DNA of 16,074 nucleotides from an uncultured Bacilli bacterium (GTDB lineage Bacteria; Bacillota_I; Bacilli_A; RF39; UBA660): the NCBI GenBank assembly GCA_910579455.1, contig CAJTUT010000025.1, forward strand, positions 1-16,074, given 5' to 3'. The position numbers and the translations under genes were made by a program. Below are positions 6,155 through 13,906 of this stretch, one piece after another. The notes under the pieces were generated by a model. It saw nothing but the letters and a program-made list of their open reading frames with translations. It ran no database searches and was not told where the DNA came from. Every line of letters starts with the position of its first letter. The stretch's first letter is position 1.

Positions 6155-7321
6155 CCTTTCCTCTAACTTAATTAGATGAACACTAAGTACAACTACTGTT
6201 ATTCCAAATAATAATAAGACTAAATCGTTTAAAATATAATTTGTCGTTATACCTAAAAACATATATAAAATATATCCTATGAATCTACCTATAAAAGTTT
6301 TTTTCTCCATGGTGATAAAATACTCTATTCTATATTTTTTAATAGAATGATTATAATTTGCCATATCAAGTTCCTTATTATCTATAATCAAGTTTATTAA
6401 CGTTGATGAAAAAGTTTGTAAAAAGTTAAAAATAACAACGGTTGTAAATGAGGTTTGCCAAATTAGCAATCCTATTCCTAATACTGTGAATATACTAGAA
6501 AGTATAATTATAATCCTATAATTCTTTTTAGGTAAGACCTCAGCAAAAAAGAATCCCAAAAAACAGGTTATTATGGCAAAAATAGAAGAAAATATCCCTA
6601 ATTCAATACTATTATTTAACACCTTTATAATATATAATGTAATTACACTATTAAAAGCACCAGAGTATATCAAACCATTTAAAAGTGAAACACTATGAAT
6701 TTTATTGACTAACTTAAATCTTTTTAACTGTTCCTTGTATGCTTTTAAATCTACTTTTACTGTGGATGTTTGCTTCTCATCTTTAAATACAAAAGAAATT
6801 ATAATTTGAAGAACAACTAAAATAACAATGATAATAGTACATAAGGAAAAACTGTGTTCTGTTATAACACGTCCAAATACTATAGGGATTATAATGGATA
6901 CTATAGATTTTATCATCGTATAGGTTCCCGCAAATTCGCATCTTTGAACATTTTTAATACCAATTGATTCAAAATTATTATAAACAGAGTAATAAAAACC
7001 CTCTTCTAAACCATAAATAATAGCCATGAAATAAATATAATCTACTAGTTTTTCTTTTAAAAAAAGAATAAACAAAAAATAAACTAAATTTAGAATAATC
7101 CCTATTCTTAAAAGATTAATTCTTCTACTACCCTTACTATAATTACCCAAAAAATAAATAGAAAGATAAACTGTCAAATAAACTACAACATAATAGATAC
7201 CTAACTGTAAAACGTTTTGATTTGAGATCGTTAAAAAATACATAACAAAAAAACTATTTACAAATATTTCTATAATACCTTTTAGTAATCTAAGCGTAAG
7301 TAATGATTTATAATTAGACAT
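6152..7321 (-). CDS. MFS-type integral membrane transporter, substrate unknown
   Basis: The 389-residue protein is very rich in Ile, Leu and Phe. About twelve hydrophobic segments can be counted, at roughly 15-33, 40-59, 70-88, 94-114, 136-153, 161-179, 213-233, 242-264, 270-288, 292-313, 345-361 and 365-385. A lysine-rich cytoplasmic loop (about 180-212) separates two halves of six. This is the standard layout and length of major facilitator superfamily carriers. There are no nucleotide-binding motifs. The start ATG 7321 follows AGGTGAT at normal spacing. The gene stands alone: a strong terminator separates it from the MMPL partner gene and hairpins separate it from lon. I cannot name a substrate; drug or metabolite export is the common role of such singletons. 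No convincing promoter was found in the short upstream gap. Confidence 0.8.
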   Translation of the reverse strand: MSNYKSLLTLRLLKGIIEIFVNSFFVMYFLTISNQNVLQLGIYYVVVYLTVYLSIYFLGNYSKGSRRINLLRIGIILNLVYFLFILFLKEKLVDYIYFMAIIYGLEEGFYYSVYNNFESIGIKNVQRCEFAGTYTMIKSIVSIIIPIVFGRVITEHSFSLCTIIIVILVVLQIIISFVFKDEKQTSTVKVDLKAYKEQLKRFKLVNKIHSVSLLNGLIYSGAFNSVITLYIIKVLNNSIELGIFSSIFAIITCFLGFFFAEVLPKKNYRIIIILSSIFTVLGIGLLIWQTSFTTVVIFNFLQTFSSTLINLIIDNKELDMANYNHSIKKYRIEYFITMEKKTFIGRFIGYILYMFLGITTNYILNDLVLLLFGITVVVLSVHLIKLEER

Positions 7322-7368
7322 AGTATCACCTAATAATATAGTAGCATAGTATTAAAATAAAAACACCA

Positions 7369-7395
7369 AAAAGGACTAGATTTTCTAGCCCTTTT
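7369..7395 (-). terminator. Rho-independent terminator after the MMPL operon
   Basis: On the minus strand AAAAGGGCTAGA and TCTAGTCCTTTT form a 12-bp stem with one G-U pair and a 3-base loop. It is followed by TTGGTGTTTTTATTTT, starting about 8 bases after the stop of the secreted partner gene. This is a strong, well placed terminator. Confidence 0.85.
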
Positions 7396-7402
7396 ACAAT
7401 AA

Positions 7403-9025
7403 TTATCTGATTGATTTAATTTTATAAATAAACTTAGTATTTCTACTATTATTAGAAGTAAATCCACTATAATCCATACTCAATCTTTTTAACTCGGATA
7501 TTGTATCTGAGTAATCCCTATATTTATTTGCAAGATTAGACATTTTTTCAATTGCTGTTTCATTTAAGGTATTAACTCCCCTAGATAATTTTTGAGCCCC
7601 ATCGTTTATTTGTGATATTGCATGATACATAACTTGAAGAGACTCTAAAGTCTTGGTTGTTGCCTGGCTAACTGTTTCCATTGCTACTTTTTTGGCAATT
7701 TCACCATAAGATGATAAGACATTGTTAAACACCTGATTGAATGTTGGCGTTATATAAGACGCTAAGACCTGTTCTTCTAATATATATTTAGCATAATCTG
7801 TAATCGATAAAATTCCACTTACTTGATAAGAAATTAATCCCGCTAAAGCTTTATTCTCCTCACTTGGCATAGATCCACCTATTGATATATGATAGCCTAA
7901 AACCTGATTTAGTCCTGTTATTATTTCTTGATAAGTTGGAGGAGTATATTGACTAAGAATAATATCTGATGTAATAGAAGCACTACAAGTATTATAATTT
8001 GGATCAGTAGGTCCTCCACAACTTGCATTAATTATTGCTTCACGGGTCTTACCCACTTTCATCTTTACTACATTATAAACAGTATTTTGAACCAAAGAAT
8101 ATAAATTATCACTTAAATTACTAATAGTATTTCCTCTAGCAACTTCTCCTACACTAGTATGATCTGACTCCTTTAACTCATTTATATTACTTTCTAATTC
8201 ATTTTTTAATGTATTGGTTCCTTCTGCTAAAGTTTTACTTCCTTTTTCTAATTGATTTGTACCATCCTGCAATTCATCTGTTTTAGACATAACACGATCC
8301 ATCTTATCAAATACATCTAAATCTTCTTGTTCTAATAACTTAGGAGTTGAAACAATATAAATATTTTCCATACTAAATTTTTCTGTATAGTAGGTAAAAC
8401 TAATATGATCTAATTTTTTCAATTCCTGAATTTGGGTACTATCATAAAGTCCAGGTGAGGATATAGCAACAATCATACTTTTTGTACCAGTTTCAATTAC
8501 TTTTCCATTTGATACCTCTATATCTTTATTTTTAGTAGAGTCTATCATTGTACCTACTGTTACTACAAACGGTGTATAAATATCTTTTCCTTTATACTGA
8601 CCTTTTTCATTATTTTTAAAATCCATCACCACTTTAATGTTTCCCTTTTTGTTCTTTAGTTTCTTAGGATTTATTTTCTTTTCATTTAAATAATATTTTA
8701 TATCCACTGTAATCGGTAAAGCCTTTTTTGTTTTTCCCTGATAAAATATATCCTTCTTATTCATATCCCAAACTATAGCATTTCCATCTTTTTTATATTT
8801 TTCATCACCATTAATATTTAAAATATCCTTTAATTCCGTCTCATCCATTATTTTCTCTTCATCATGATATTCTAACTTATTAACAACAGTAGCTGTTTTA
8901 TATTTACCTAAATAGTTTAAACTTGTATAAACAGTCTCATCCTTTTTAAGTGCAAATACCTTATTTGGTATTAATACTAAAGACAACACCATAATTCTAA
9001 ATAGTATTTTATTAAATTTTTTCAT
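7403..9025 (-). CDS. Secreted coiled-coil partner of the MMPL exporter (YhgE-like repeats)
   Basis: The 540-residue protein has a signal peptide (basic MKKFNK, hydrophobic core, likely cut after KVFA, residue 25). Residues 26-235 appear beta-rich. From about 240 to 280 there is a run of L-x-x-G-x-x-x-L repeats (LQDGTNQLEKGSKTLAEG) typical of the coiled coils in YhgE/Pip-like and MMPL-associated proteins. The pattern returns at 465-490 (INDGAQKLSRGVNTLNET). Between them lies an insert with two cysteines, Cys336 and Cys347, eleven residues apart, likely a disulfide loop. The tail (NTKFIYKIKS) has no membrane anchor, sorting motif or lipobox. Its ATG follows the MMPL TAG stop with no gap and shares the AGGAGAGG site, so the two are coupled. 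An extracytoplasmic adaptor or envelope component working with the exporter is the best inference. Confidence 0.7.
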   Translation of the reverse strand: MKKFNKILFRIMVLSLVLIPNKVFALKKDETVYTSLNYLGKYKTATVVNKLEYHDEEKIMDETELKDILNINGDEKYKKDGNAIVWDMNKKDIFYQGKTKKALPITVDIKYYLNEKKINPKKLKNKKGNIKVVMDFKNNEKGQYKGKDIYTPFVVTVGTMIDSTKNKDIEVSNGKVIETGTKSMIVAISSPGLYDSTQIQELKKLDHISFTYYTEKFSMENIYIVSTPKLLEQEDLDVFDKMDRVMSKTDELQDGTNQLEKGSKTLAEGTNTLKNELESNINELKESDHTSVGEVARGNTISNLSDNLYSLVQNTVYNVVKMKVGKTREAIINASCGGPTDPNYNTCSASITSDIILSQYTPPTYQEIITGLNQVLGYHISIGGSMPSEENKALAGLISYQVSGILSITDYAKYILEEQVLASYITPTFNQVFNNVLSSYGEIAKKVAMETVSQATTKTLESLQVMYHAISQINDGAQKLSRGVNTLNETAIEKMSNLANKYRDYSDTISELKRLSMDYSGFTSNNSRNTKFIYKIKSIR

Positions 9026-11092
9026 CTAAATCCTCTCCTTTTTAATTTTTGTAGTTTTCATAATAAAAGAATCAAAAGTAACTAACAGTACTGGCAGAAT
9101 AGTCACTACAACAACCATAGATATCATAGCCCCACGGCATAGTAGCTCACAAATAGAACCAATCATATCAATTTTAGTATACATAGCAACTCCAAATGTC
9201 GCTCCAAAAAAGCACAAAGCTGATGTAATAACAGAAGGTATCGTTACTGATAAAGTATTTTTAATAGCCAAGTTCTTATCCTTTGTTTTCCTCCGTTCCT
9301 CTAAGTATTTAGTACTCATTAAGATAGCATAGTCGATAGTAGCACCTAACTGAATTGTTCCCACTACAATAGAGGCAACAAAAGGAAGTGTGACTCCTGT
9401 ATAATAAGAAATTGCCATATTAACAAAGATTGCAAATTCAATTGCCAAAACTAATATAATTGGTAGACCAAATGATTTTAGTGCCAAAATCATAATAATA
9501 AATATAACGAGCAATGAAGTATAAGTTACCATATTGAAATCATGATCTGCAATCGTTACTAAATCCTTCATAAGAGCACCCTCTCCAGCAACTATGGCAG
9601 CTGGGTCATACTTCTTCACAATTTTCTTAATCTCTCCAATTTGATAATTTAATGAATTGGATGCAATCTCATAATCAGAAGAAACTAGCATTAATTGATA
9701 TTTATCGTTATGAATCACATGATTTATATTTTTATCTAATAAATCATGTGGAATACCCAGTTCGTTAATCTTAGCAGAAGATACAGCAAATTGAATTCCT
9801 TTTAGTGAGGATATTTCCTGACTCATCTCATCAACTTTATTAGAACTTACATTCTTATCAAGTAAAATAATCTGCATGGAATTAATATTATATTTTTCTT
9901 TTAATAACCGATTTGATTCATTATATGGCATATCAGCAGGCATAGACTCATCCAGTTTATAATAAACTTGATAATGTGAATATCCATAAAAAGCAGGCAA
10001 AATCAGTACTGCAAATATAGCTAATATCAACTTCTTATGTCTGATAGAAAACTCTTGTAATGTTTTAAACTGTGGAAGAAAAATCCGATGTCTCGTTTTC
10101 ATTAAAGCTTTATCAAAAACGAGTAATAGAGCTGGGAATAAAGTCATAACACATAAAAGACCAAATAAAACTCCTTTAGCCATAACAATACCAATATCAG
10201 TTCCTAAAGTTAAATCCATCGTACACAAGGCTAAAAAGCCAGCAAAAGTTGTCAAGGAACTTCCAATAACGGACTTAAAGGTGTCCATAATAGCCTCTTC
10301 CATAGCCTTCTTATTATCTTTCATTTTATCTTTAGCTTGAATATATTTATGATACAAAAAGATAGAAAAATCAGTAGTAACCCCTAATTGTAAAACTGCA
10401 ACAATAGCCTTTGTAATATAAGAAATATCTCCTAGAAATATATTGGTACCTAAATTATATAAAATAGCTACTCCTATGTTTCCAAGTAGAAAAACAGGTA
10501 ATAAATACGAATCTGTTGCAATAAATAAAATCAAAGAACATAATACTACTGCAATTACTACATAAATGAACATTTCCTGATTAGAAAGATCATTCGTATC
10601 AAGTACCAAAGCAGACATACCTGCAACTTTGGAAGCCTCCCCAACTGTAGTTCTTAACTGCCTAAAAGCCCTTAATGTACAGTCAGAAGAAGTTCCCTCT
10701 TTAAAAGTAATGAATAATACTGTGTCATCATCATGATACAATTTACCCAAAACTTCGTCTGGTAACATTTCCTTAGGTATGACTGTCCCAACAATATCAA
10801 CCGCTGATACTGCCATATTAATACCATCGATTTTCTTAATCTTCTTTTCCAAATTAAGAATCTGGCGATTGCTCATATCATCAACCATAACAAAGGCATA
10901 AGCACCTAATCCAATATCTTTTGTTAGAATTTTTTCTCCTTGAATCGTTTCATTATTCTCTGGAAGATAAACTAAAATATCATAATTAATTCTAGTATTG
11001 ATATATCCCAAGATTGCTGGTACCATTAATAGAAAAGATAGAATCACTACTAATATACTATGGTTTACAATAAATTTTGAAAATCGTTTCAT
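9026..11092 (-). CDS. MMPL/RND-family membrane exporter
   Basis: The 688-residue protein has two similar halves, each with one membrane helix, a large extracellular domain (about 35-170 and 375-515) and a block of five helices. The membrane proton-relay motifs are clear: GVTTDF (237-242, Asp241) and GATIDY (583-588, Asp587), the positions of the conserved Asp-aromatic pairs in MmpL/YdfJ proteins. Length and layout match the two-repeat MMPL family, which uses the proton gradient to move lipids, hydrophobic compounds or drugs. It starts at ATG 11092 after GGTGA. It is the first gene of a two-gene operon with the secreted partner and is divergent from a TetR regulator, a frequent arrangement for inducible exporters. 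The substrate is unknown. The family call is firm. Confidence 0.92.
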   Translation of the reverse strand: MKRFSKFIVNHSILVVILSFLLMVPAILGYINTRINYDILVYLPENNETIQGEKILTKDIGLGAYAFVMVDDMSNRQILNLEKKIKKIDGINMAVSAVDIVGTVIPKEMLPDEVLGKLYHDDDTVLFITFKEGTSSDCTLRAFRQLRTTVGEASKVAGMSALVLDTNDLSNQEMFIYVVIAVVLCSLILFIATDSYLLPVFLLGNIGVAILYNLGTNIFLGDISYITKAIVAVLQLGVTTDFSIFLYHKYIQAKDKMKDNKKAMEEAIMDTFKSVIGSSLTTFAGFLALCTMDLTLGTDIGIVMAKGVLFGLLCVMTLFPALLLVFDKALMKTRHRIFLPQFKTLQEFSIRHKKLILAIFAVLILPAFYGYSHYQVYYKLDESMPADMPYNESNRLLKEKYNINSMQIILLDKNVSSNKVDEMSQEISSLKGIQFAVSSAKINELGIPHDLLDKNINHVIHNDKYQLMLVSSDYEIASNSLNYQIGEIKKIVKKYDPAAIVAGEGALMKDLVTIADHDFNMVTYTSLLVIFIIMILALKSFGLPIILVLAIEFAIFVNMAISYYTGVTLPFVASIVVGTIQLGATIDYAILMSTKYLEERRKTKDKNLAIKNTLSVTIPSVITSALCFFGATFGVAMYTKIDMIGSICELLCRGAMISMVVVVTILPVLLVTFDSFIMKTTKIKKERI

Positions 11093-11155
11093 ACTTTTTC
11101 ACCACTTTCGTAAGTTATTTTATTCCAACACACAAAAAAAATCACTCACATAATT

Positions 11156-11179
11156 TTGTTATTGTATGATAATCAACAA
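11156..11179. promoter_or_regulatory. Imperfect inverted repeat between MMPL and tetR genes (possible operator)
   Basis: TTGTTATT and AATCAACAA pair around a 7-base centre, with a single unpaired base in one arm. The site lies mid-way in the 178-bp divergent region where a TetR dimer would be expected to bind. No confident promoter for the MMPL gene could be picked, so its relation to this site is open. Confidence 0.25.
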
Positions 11180-11225
11180 AAATAAAATAAGTGTATTAAA
11201 AATATCAAACTACGTGTATGTTATC

Positions 11226-11254
11226 TTTACAAATGATTTATAAATACCTATAAT
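11226..11254 (+). promoter_or_regulatory. Sigma-A-type promoter of the TetR regulator gene
   Basis: TTTACA (11226-11231) and TATAAT (11249-11254) are separated by 17 bp, close to consensus. Transcription should start near 11259-11261, only 10-12 bases before the preferred ATG at 11271. Confidence 0.8.
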
Positions 11255-11270
11255 ATAGATGGTGATATGG

Positions 11271-11831
11271 ATGAAAAAGAAGGCAGATTTAAGAGTTATA
11301 AAAACACATAAAGCTTTATATGAATCTTTAATTTATCTTTTAAAAGAAAAGGAATACGAAGAAATAAAGGTATCTGATCTATGTCAAAAGGCACTCATAA
11401 ATAGATCGACATTTTATGCCCATTTTAATGATAAATATGACCTATTAGATAGCTTTCTTAAGGATTTAAAACAAAGCTTAATAGAAGAATTAGAGGAAAA
11501 TAAAAAAATCAATAGTATCAAAGAATATTATCTAGAATTAATCAAAGCATTTATCAATCATATTGATAATAATAAAAATACCTATAAATCCATTATTATT
11601 AATAACAGGAATAGTATTATTTTAGACATGCTTTATGACACCATTAAAAATGATTGTAAAAAAAGATTAGAACAATTTTCTACTCCATTACAAAAAGAAA
11701 TTCCAGACAATATTGTACTCGAGTTCTATCTAGGTGGCATTGTAAATTTAGGAATTTATTGGATCAATAATAGCCACTATAAAAAAGAAGAGATTATCGG
11801 ATATTTAGAAAAACTACTTCCCAACGAATAA
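11271..11831 (+). CDS. TetR/AcrR-family transcriptional regulator
   Basis: The protein has 186 residues from ATG 11271. The N-terminal DNA-binding domain (about 8-60) shows helix-turn-helix residues VSDLCQKALINRSTFYAHF (34-52), with the TFYAHFNDKYDLL signature of TetR proteins. The C-terminal part is a helical ligand-binding/dimerisation domain ending in a GGIVNLGIYWI helix, as in DhaS-like TetR proteins. An in-frame ATG at 11259 would add four residues (MVIW). The ATG at 11271 is preferred because GGTGAT (11261-11266) sits just before it, but the promoter position makes a leaderless start at 11259 possible. The gene is divergent from the MMPL operon and most likely represses it, releasing on a small ligand. 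The ligand is unknown. Confidence 0.9.
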   Translation: MKKKADLRVIKTHKALYESLIYLLKEKEYEEIKVSDLCQKALINRSTFYAHFNDKYDLLDSFLKDLKQSLIEELEENKKINSIKEYYLELIKAFINHIDNNKNTYKSIIINNRNSIILDMLYDTIKNDCKKRLEQFSTPLQKEIPDNIVLEFYLGGIVNLGIYWINNSHYKKEEIIGYLEKLLPNE

Positions 11832-11877
11832 CCCAAATCCATAAAATATCAATATCATAGTCAACTATAATACCAAC

Positions 11878-11902
11878 AAAAAAGAGCCTAAGACTCCTTT
11901 TT
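11878..11902. terminator. Bidirectional terminator between tetR and tig
   Basis: On the minus strand AAAAAGGAGTC and GGCTCTTTTTT form an 11-bp stem with a TTA loop, directly after the tig stop. On the plus strand the same hairpin is followed by a long T-run and ends the tetR transcript. The G-U pairs of the minus-strand RNA become A-C mismatches on the plus side, so the minus direction should be stronger. Confidence 0.85.
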
Positions 11903-13179
11903 TATTTATTTAACTCTTTTAAAACTTCAATTGTTTTACGCATTTGTAAATCATACTGAATCATATCAATTCCACCAAAGTTTTTCAAGACTTCATCTTT
12001 CTCCATTTTATACTTTTCTGCTAAAGAGTCTACCTCTTTTTCTGTATCCTTAATAGAAACTTCAACTTTTTCTAATTTCATAACCTCTTCTAACATTAAA
12101 CGATATAAAACATTAGAGTATGCCTCTTTTTCTAATTGATCCCTTAAATCCTTTTCTGTAGATTTAGTAAATTGATAGTATATGTCTAAGCTGATCCCTT
12201 GCATCTTCATTTGTTCTTCAAATCGGTGCATTAGGCGATCTATTTCCTCATTCACCATTTCTTCTGGAATATCTACTTCAACATTCTTAGAAACCTCTTC
12301 TAAAATTCGATCAACATATTTATTTTCCGCATCCATTTCCTTTTGTGATTTAATAGACTTTTCTATTTCAGTTTCTAAGGTTTCCTTAGAGTTTACTCCC
12401 TCCATTCCTAGATCCTCAAAAAATTCCTCATCCAAGTCTCTTGTCTGTTTTTGTTTAATCTCATTAACTTTTACTTTAAATACCACAGAAGCTCCTTTTA
12501 AATCCTCTGCCTGATAATCCTCTGGAAAAGTAACTTGAATATCCTTCTCTTCTGATACATTCATTCCAATAACTTGTTCTTCAAACCCAGGAATAAAAGT
12601 ATTAGAACCAATTTCTAGAGAATAATTCTCTCCCTTACCACCATCAAAAGCTACTCCATCCTTGAATCCTTCAAAGTCGATAACAGCAATATCTCCATTC
12701 TCTACTTTACCATCTTTTGTAACTAGCTCTGTATATCTTTCTAGTATATGAGATAATTCATGCTCTATTTCCTCTTTTTCTACTTTAACTTTCTCTGGTT
12801 TAATATTTAATCCTTTATATTTTTTTATATTTATATCTGGTTTTGTAATAATTTTAAAAATAAACTCTACTTTCTCTTCGCTGATATCTTTTAAATTTAC
12901 ATCAGGTTGTACTACTGGAGTTAGTTTAGAATTATCCATTGCCTTAGTATAAGCCTCCTGCAATACAAGATCTGCAGCTGGTAAAAATAAAGATTCTATT
13001 CCAAACTTTTTAATATAAAGATCTTTTGGAACCTTCCCTTTTCTAAAGCCATCAACTTTAGCATCCTTTCTCTTCTCCTGAAATGCCTGATCTAAAGCGT
13101 TCTTCCAAGAATCACCATCAATTTTAATAATGATTTCGTGAACATTTTTATTTTTTTCTTCTTTTTTCTTATTTGCCAT
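11902..13179 (-). CDS. tig: Trigger factor, ribosome-associated chaperone / prolyl isomerase
   Basis: The 425-residue protein has the full trigger factor layout. The N-terminal ribosome-binding domain carries the signature GFRKGKVP (44-51), which contacts the large subunit near the tunnel exit. An FKBP-type prolyl isomerase domain follows at about 160-245 (NGDIAVIDFEG ... FIPGFEEQVIGM), then the helical C-terminal chaperone arms. It binds nascent chains as they leave the ribosome. The start is ATG 13179 behind TTGGAGGG. An in-frame upstream ATG at 13233 would add 18 residues, but it lies upstream of the promoter and is not used. In Bacillus tig is followed by clpX and lon; here an exporter cassette follows instead. 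It is flanked by terminators on both sides, so it is transcribed alone. Confidence 0.97.
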   Translation of the reverse strand: MANKKKEEKNKNVHEIIIKIDGDSWKNALDQAFQEKRKDAKVDGFRKGKVPKDLYIKKFGIESLFLPAADLVLQEAYTKAMDNSKLTPVVQPDVNLKDISEEKVEFIFKIITKPDINIKKYKGLNIKPEKVKVEKEEIEHELSHILERYTELVTKDGKVENGDIAVIDFEGFKDGVAFDGGKGENYSLEIGSNTFIPGFEEQVIGMNVSEEKDIQVTFPEDYQAEDLKGASVVFKVKVNEIKQKQTRDLDEEFFEDLGMEGVNSKETLETEIEKSIKSQKEMDAENKYVDRILEEVSKNVEVDIPEEMVNEEIDRLMHRFEEQMKMQGISLDIYYQFTKSTEKDLRDQLEKEAYSNVLYRLMLEEVMKLEKVEVSIKDTEKEVDSLAEKYKMEKDEVLKNFGGIDMIQYDLQMRKTIEVLKELNK

Positions 13180-13200
13180 TTTATCCCTCCAACATGTTAT

Positions 13201-13229
13201 ATTATAACGTACATTACCCTTTTTCTCAA
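13201..13229 (-). promoter_or_regulatory. Sigma-A-type promoter of tig
   Basis: On the minus strand TTGAGA (13229-13224) and TATAAT (13206-13201) are 17 bp apart, ending 21 bases before the ATG at 13179. This near-consensus promoter also excludes the longer tig start. Confidence 0.8.
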
Positions 13230-13262
13230 CCATAATTTTAAATATTTATAATCCTTTTATAT

Positions 13263-13304
13263 AAAACTAAAAAACAAAGAAAGATCCATAATTTTTGAAT
13301 CTTT
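13263..13304 (-). terminator. Rho-independent terminator of greA
   Basis: On the minus strand AAAGATTC (13304-13297) pairs with GGATCTTT (13287-13280) around a 9-base loop, followed by CTTTGTTTTTTAGTTTT. It begins about 12 bases after the greA stop. Confidence 0.75.
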
Positions 13305-13315
13305 TTTATCAATTA

Positions 13316-13789
13316 CTAACTAATAGCTTTAATTTCTACCTGATAAGATCCATTTGGACTCTCCACTGTCACAATATCTCCAACCTTATGATTAAGAAGC
13401 GCCTGAGCAATTGGGGACTCATTAGATATTTTACTAGCAAATGGATCCGCTTCTTGACTACCAACAATCTTATACTCATCCTCGTCCTCCTCATCATCTA
13501 CATATTTAATAGAAACAGTAGTTCCAAGTGAGACCTTATCTGTATCAGTTTTGGTAATAATTGAAACATTCTCAAGCATTCTCTCAATCGTTTTAATTCT
13601 TCCTTCGATTTGAGCTTGTTCATCTCTAGCAGCATCATAATCTGCATTCTCAGATAAATCACCTAATGCCCTTGCCTCTTTAATAGACTGTATATTTTCA
13701 GGACGTCTAACGTTAATTAAGTTATCCAATTCCCCTTTTAATTCATCTAATCCTTCCTGGGTTAAATATACTTTTTTACTATTTGCCAT
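13316..13789 (-). CDS. greA: Transcription elongation factor GreA
   Basis: The 157-residue, full-length protein rescues backtracked RNA polymerase by stimulating cleavage of the 3' end of the transcript. The N-terminal coiled coil (about 1-75) carries the family signature EARALGDLSENADYDAA (38-54), whose acidic residues reach the polymerase active site. The C-terminal FKBP-like domain (about 80-157) binds the polymerase and includes the usual LGTTVSIKYVD start and GDIVTVESPNG end. The start ATG 13789 follows AGGTGAAGG. Two promoters lie upstream and a terminator lies downstream, so it can be made separately from the dgt-like gene. Near greA in Bacillus lie the U32 genes yrrN-yrrO and udk; here a dGTPase gene lies between U32 and greA. 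Confidence 0.97.
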   Translation of the reverse strand: MANSKKVYLTQEGLDELKGELDNLINVRRPENIQSIKEARALGDLSENADYDAARDEQAQIEGRIKTIERMLENVSIITKTDTDKVSLGTTVSIKYVDDEEDEDEYKIVGSQEADPFASKISNESPIAQALLNHKVGDIVTVESPNGSYQVEIKAIS

Positions 13790-13823
13790 TATCCTTCACC
13801 TCATATTCATAACATTGTTTTAA

Positions 13824-13852
13824 ATAATACTACAAATTAAATTATTTGTCAA
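13824..13852 (-). promoter_or_regulatory. Main greA promoter
   Basis: On the minus strand consensus TTGACA (13852-13847) and TATTAT (13829-13824) are 17 bp apart, about 34 bases upstream of the greA ATG. Confidence 0.8.
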
Positions 13853-13877
13853 TGACTAATTCCCCCTGAGATTGCAT

Positions 13878-13906
13878 ATTATATCACATAATTGATTATT
13901 TTACAA
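13878..13906 (-). promoter_or_regulatory. Second upstream greA promoter overlapping the end of the dGTPase gene
   Basis: On the minus strand TTGTAA (13906-13901) and TATAAT (13883-13878) are 17 bp apart. The -35 lies inside the last codons of the dGTPase-like gene. Together with the site at 13824-13852 this makes a tandem pair. Confidence 0.55.

Noticed and set aside
12182..12514. Plus-strand 110-codon Ser-rich frame
   Set aside because: Antisense shadow of trigger factor with no ribosome binding site or promoter.
13180..13233. Longer trigger factor with 18 extra N-terminal residues
   Set aside because: The extension crosses the tig promoter and lacks a ribosome binding site; the ATG at 13179 has GGAGGG and gives the usual family length.
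13295..13531. Plus-strand 78-codon frame
   Set aside because: Antisense shadow of greA crossing its terminator, with no start signal.
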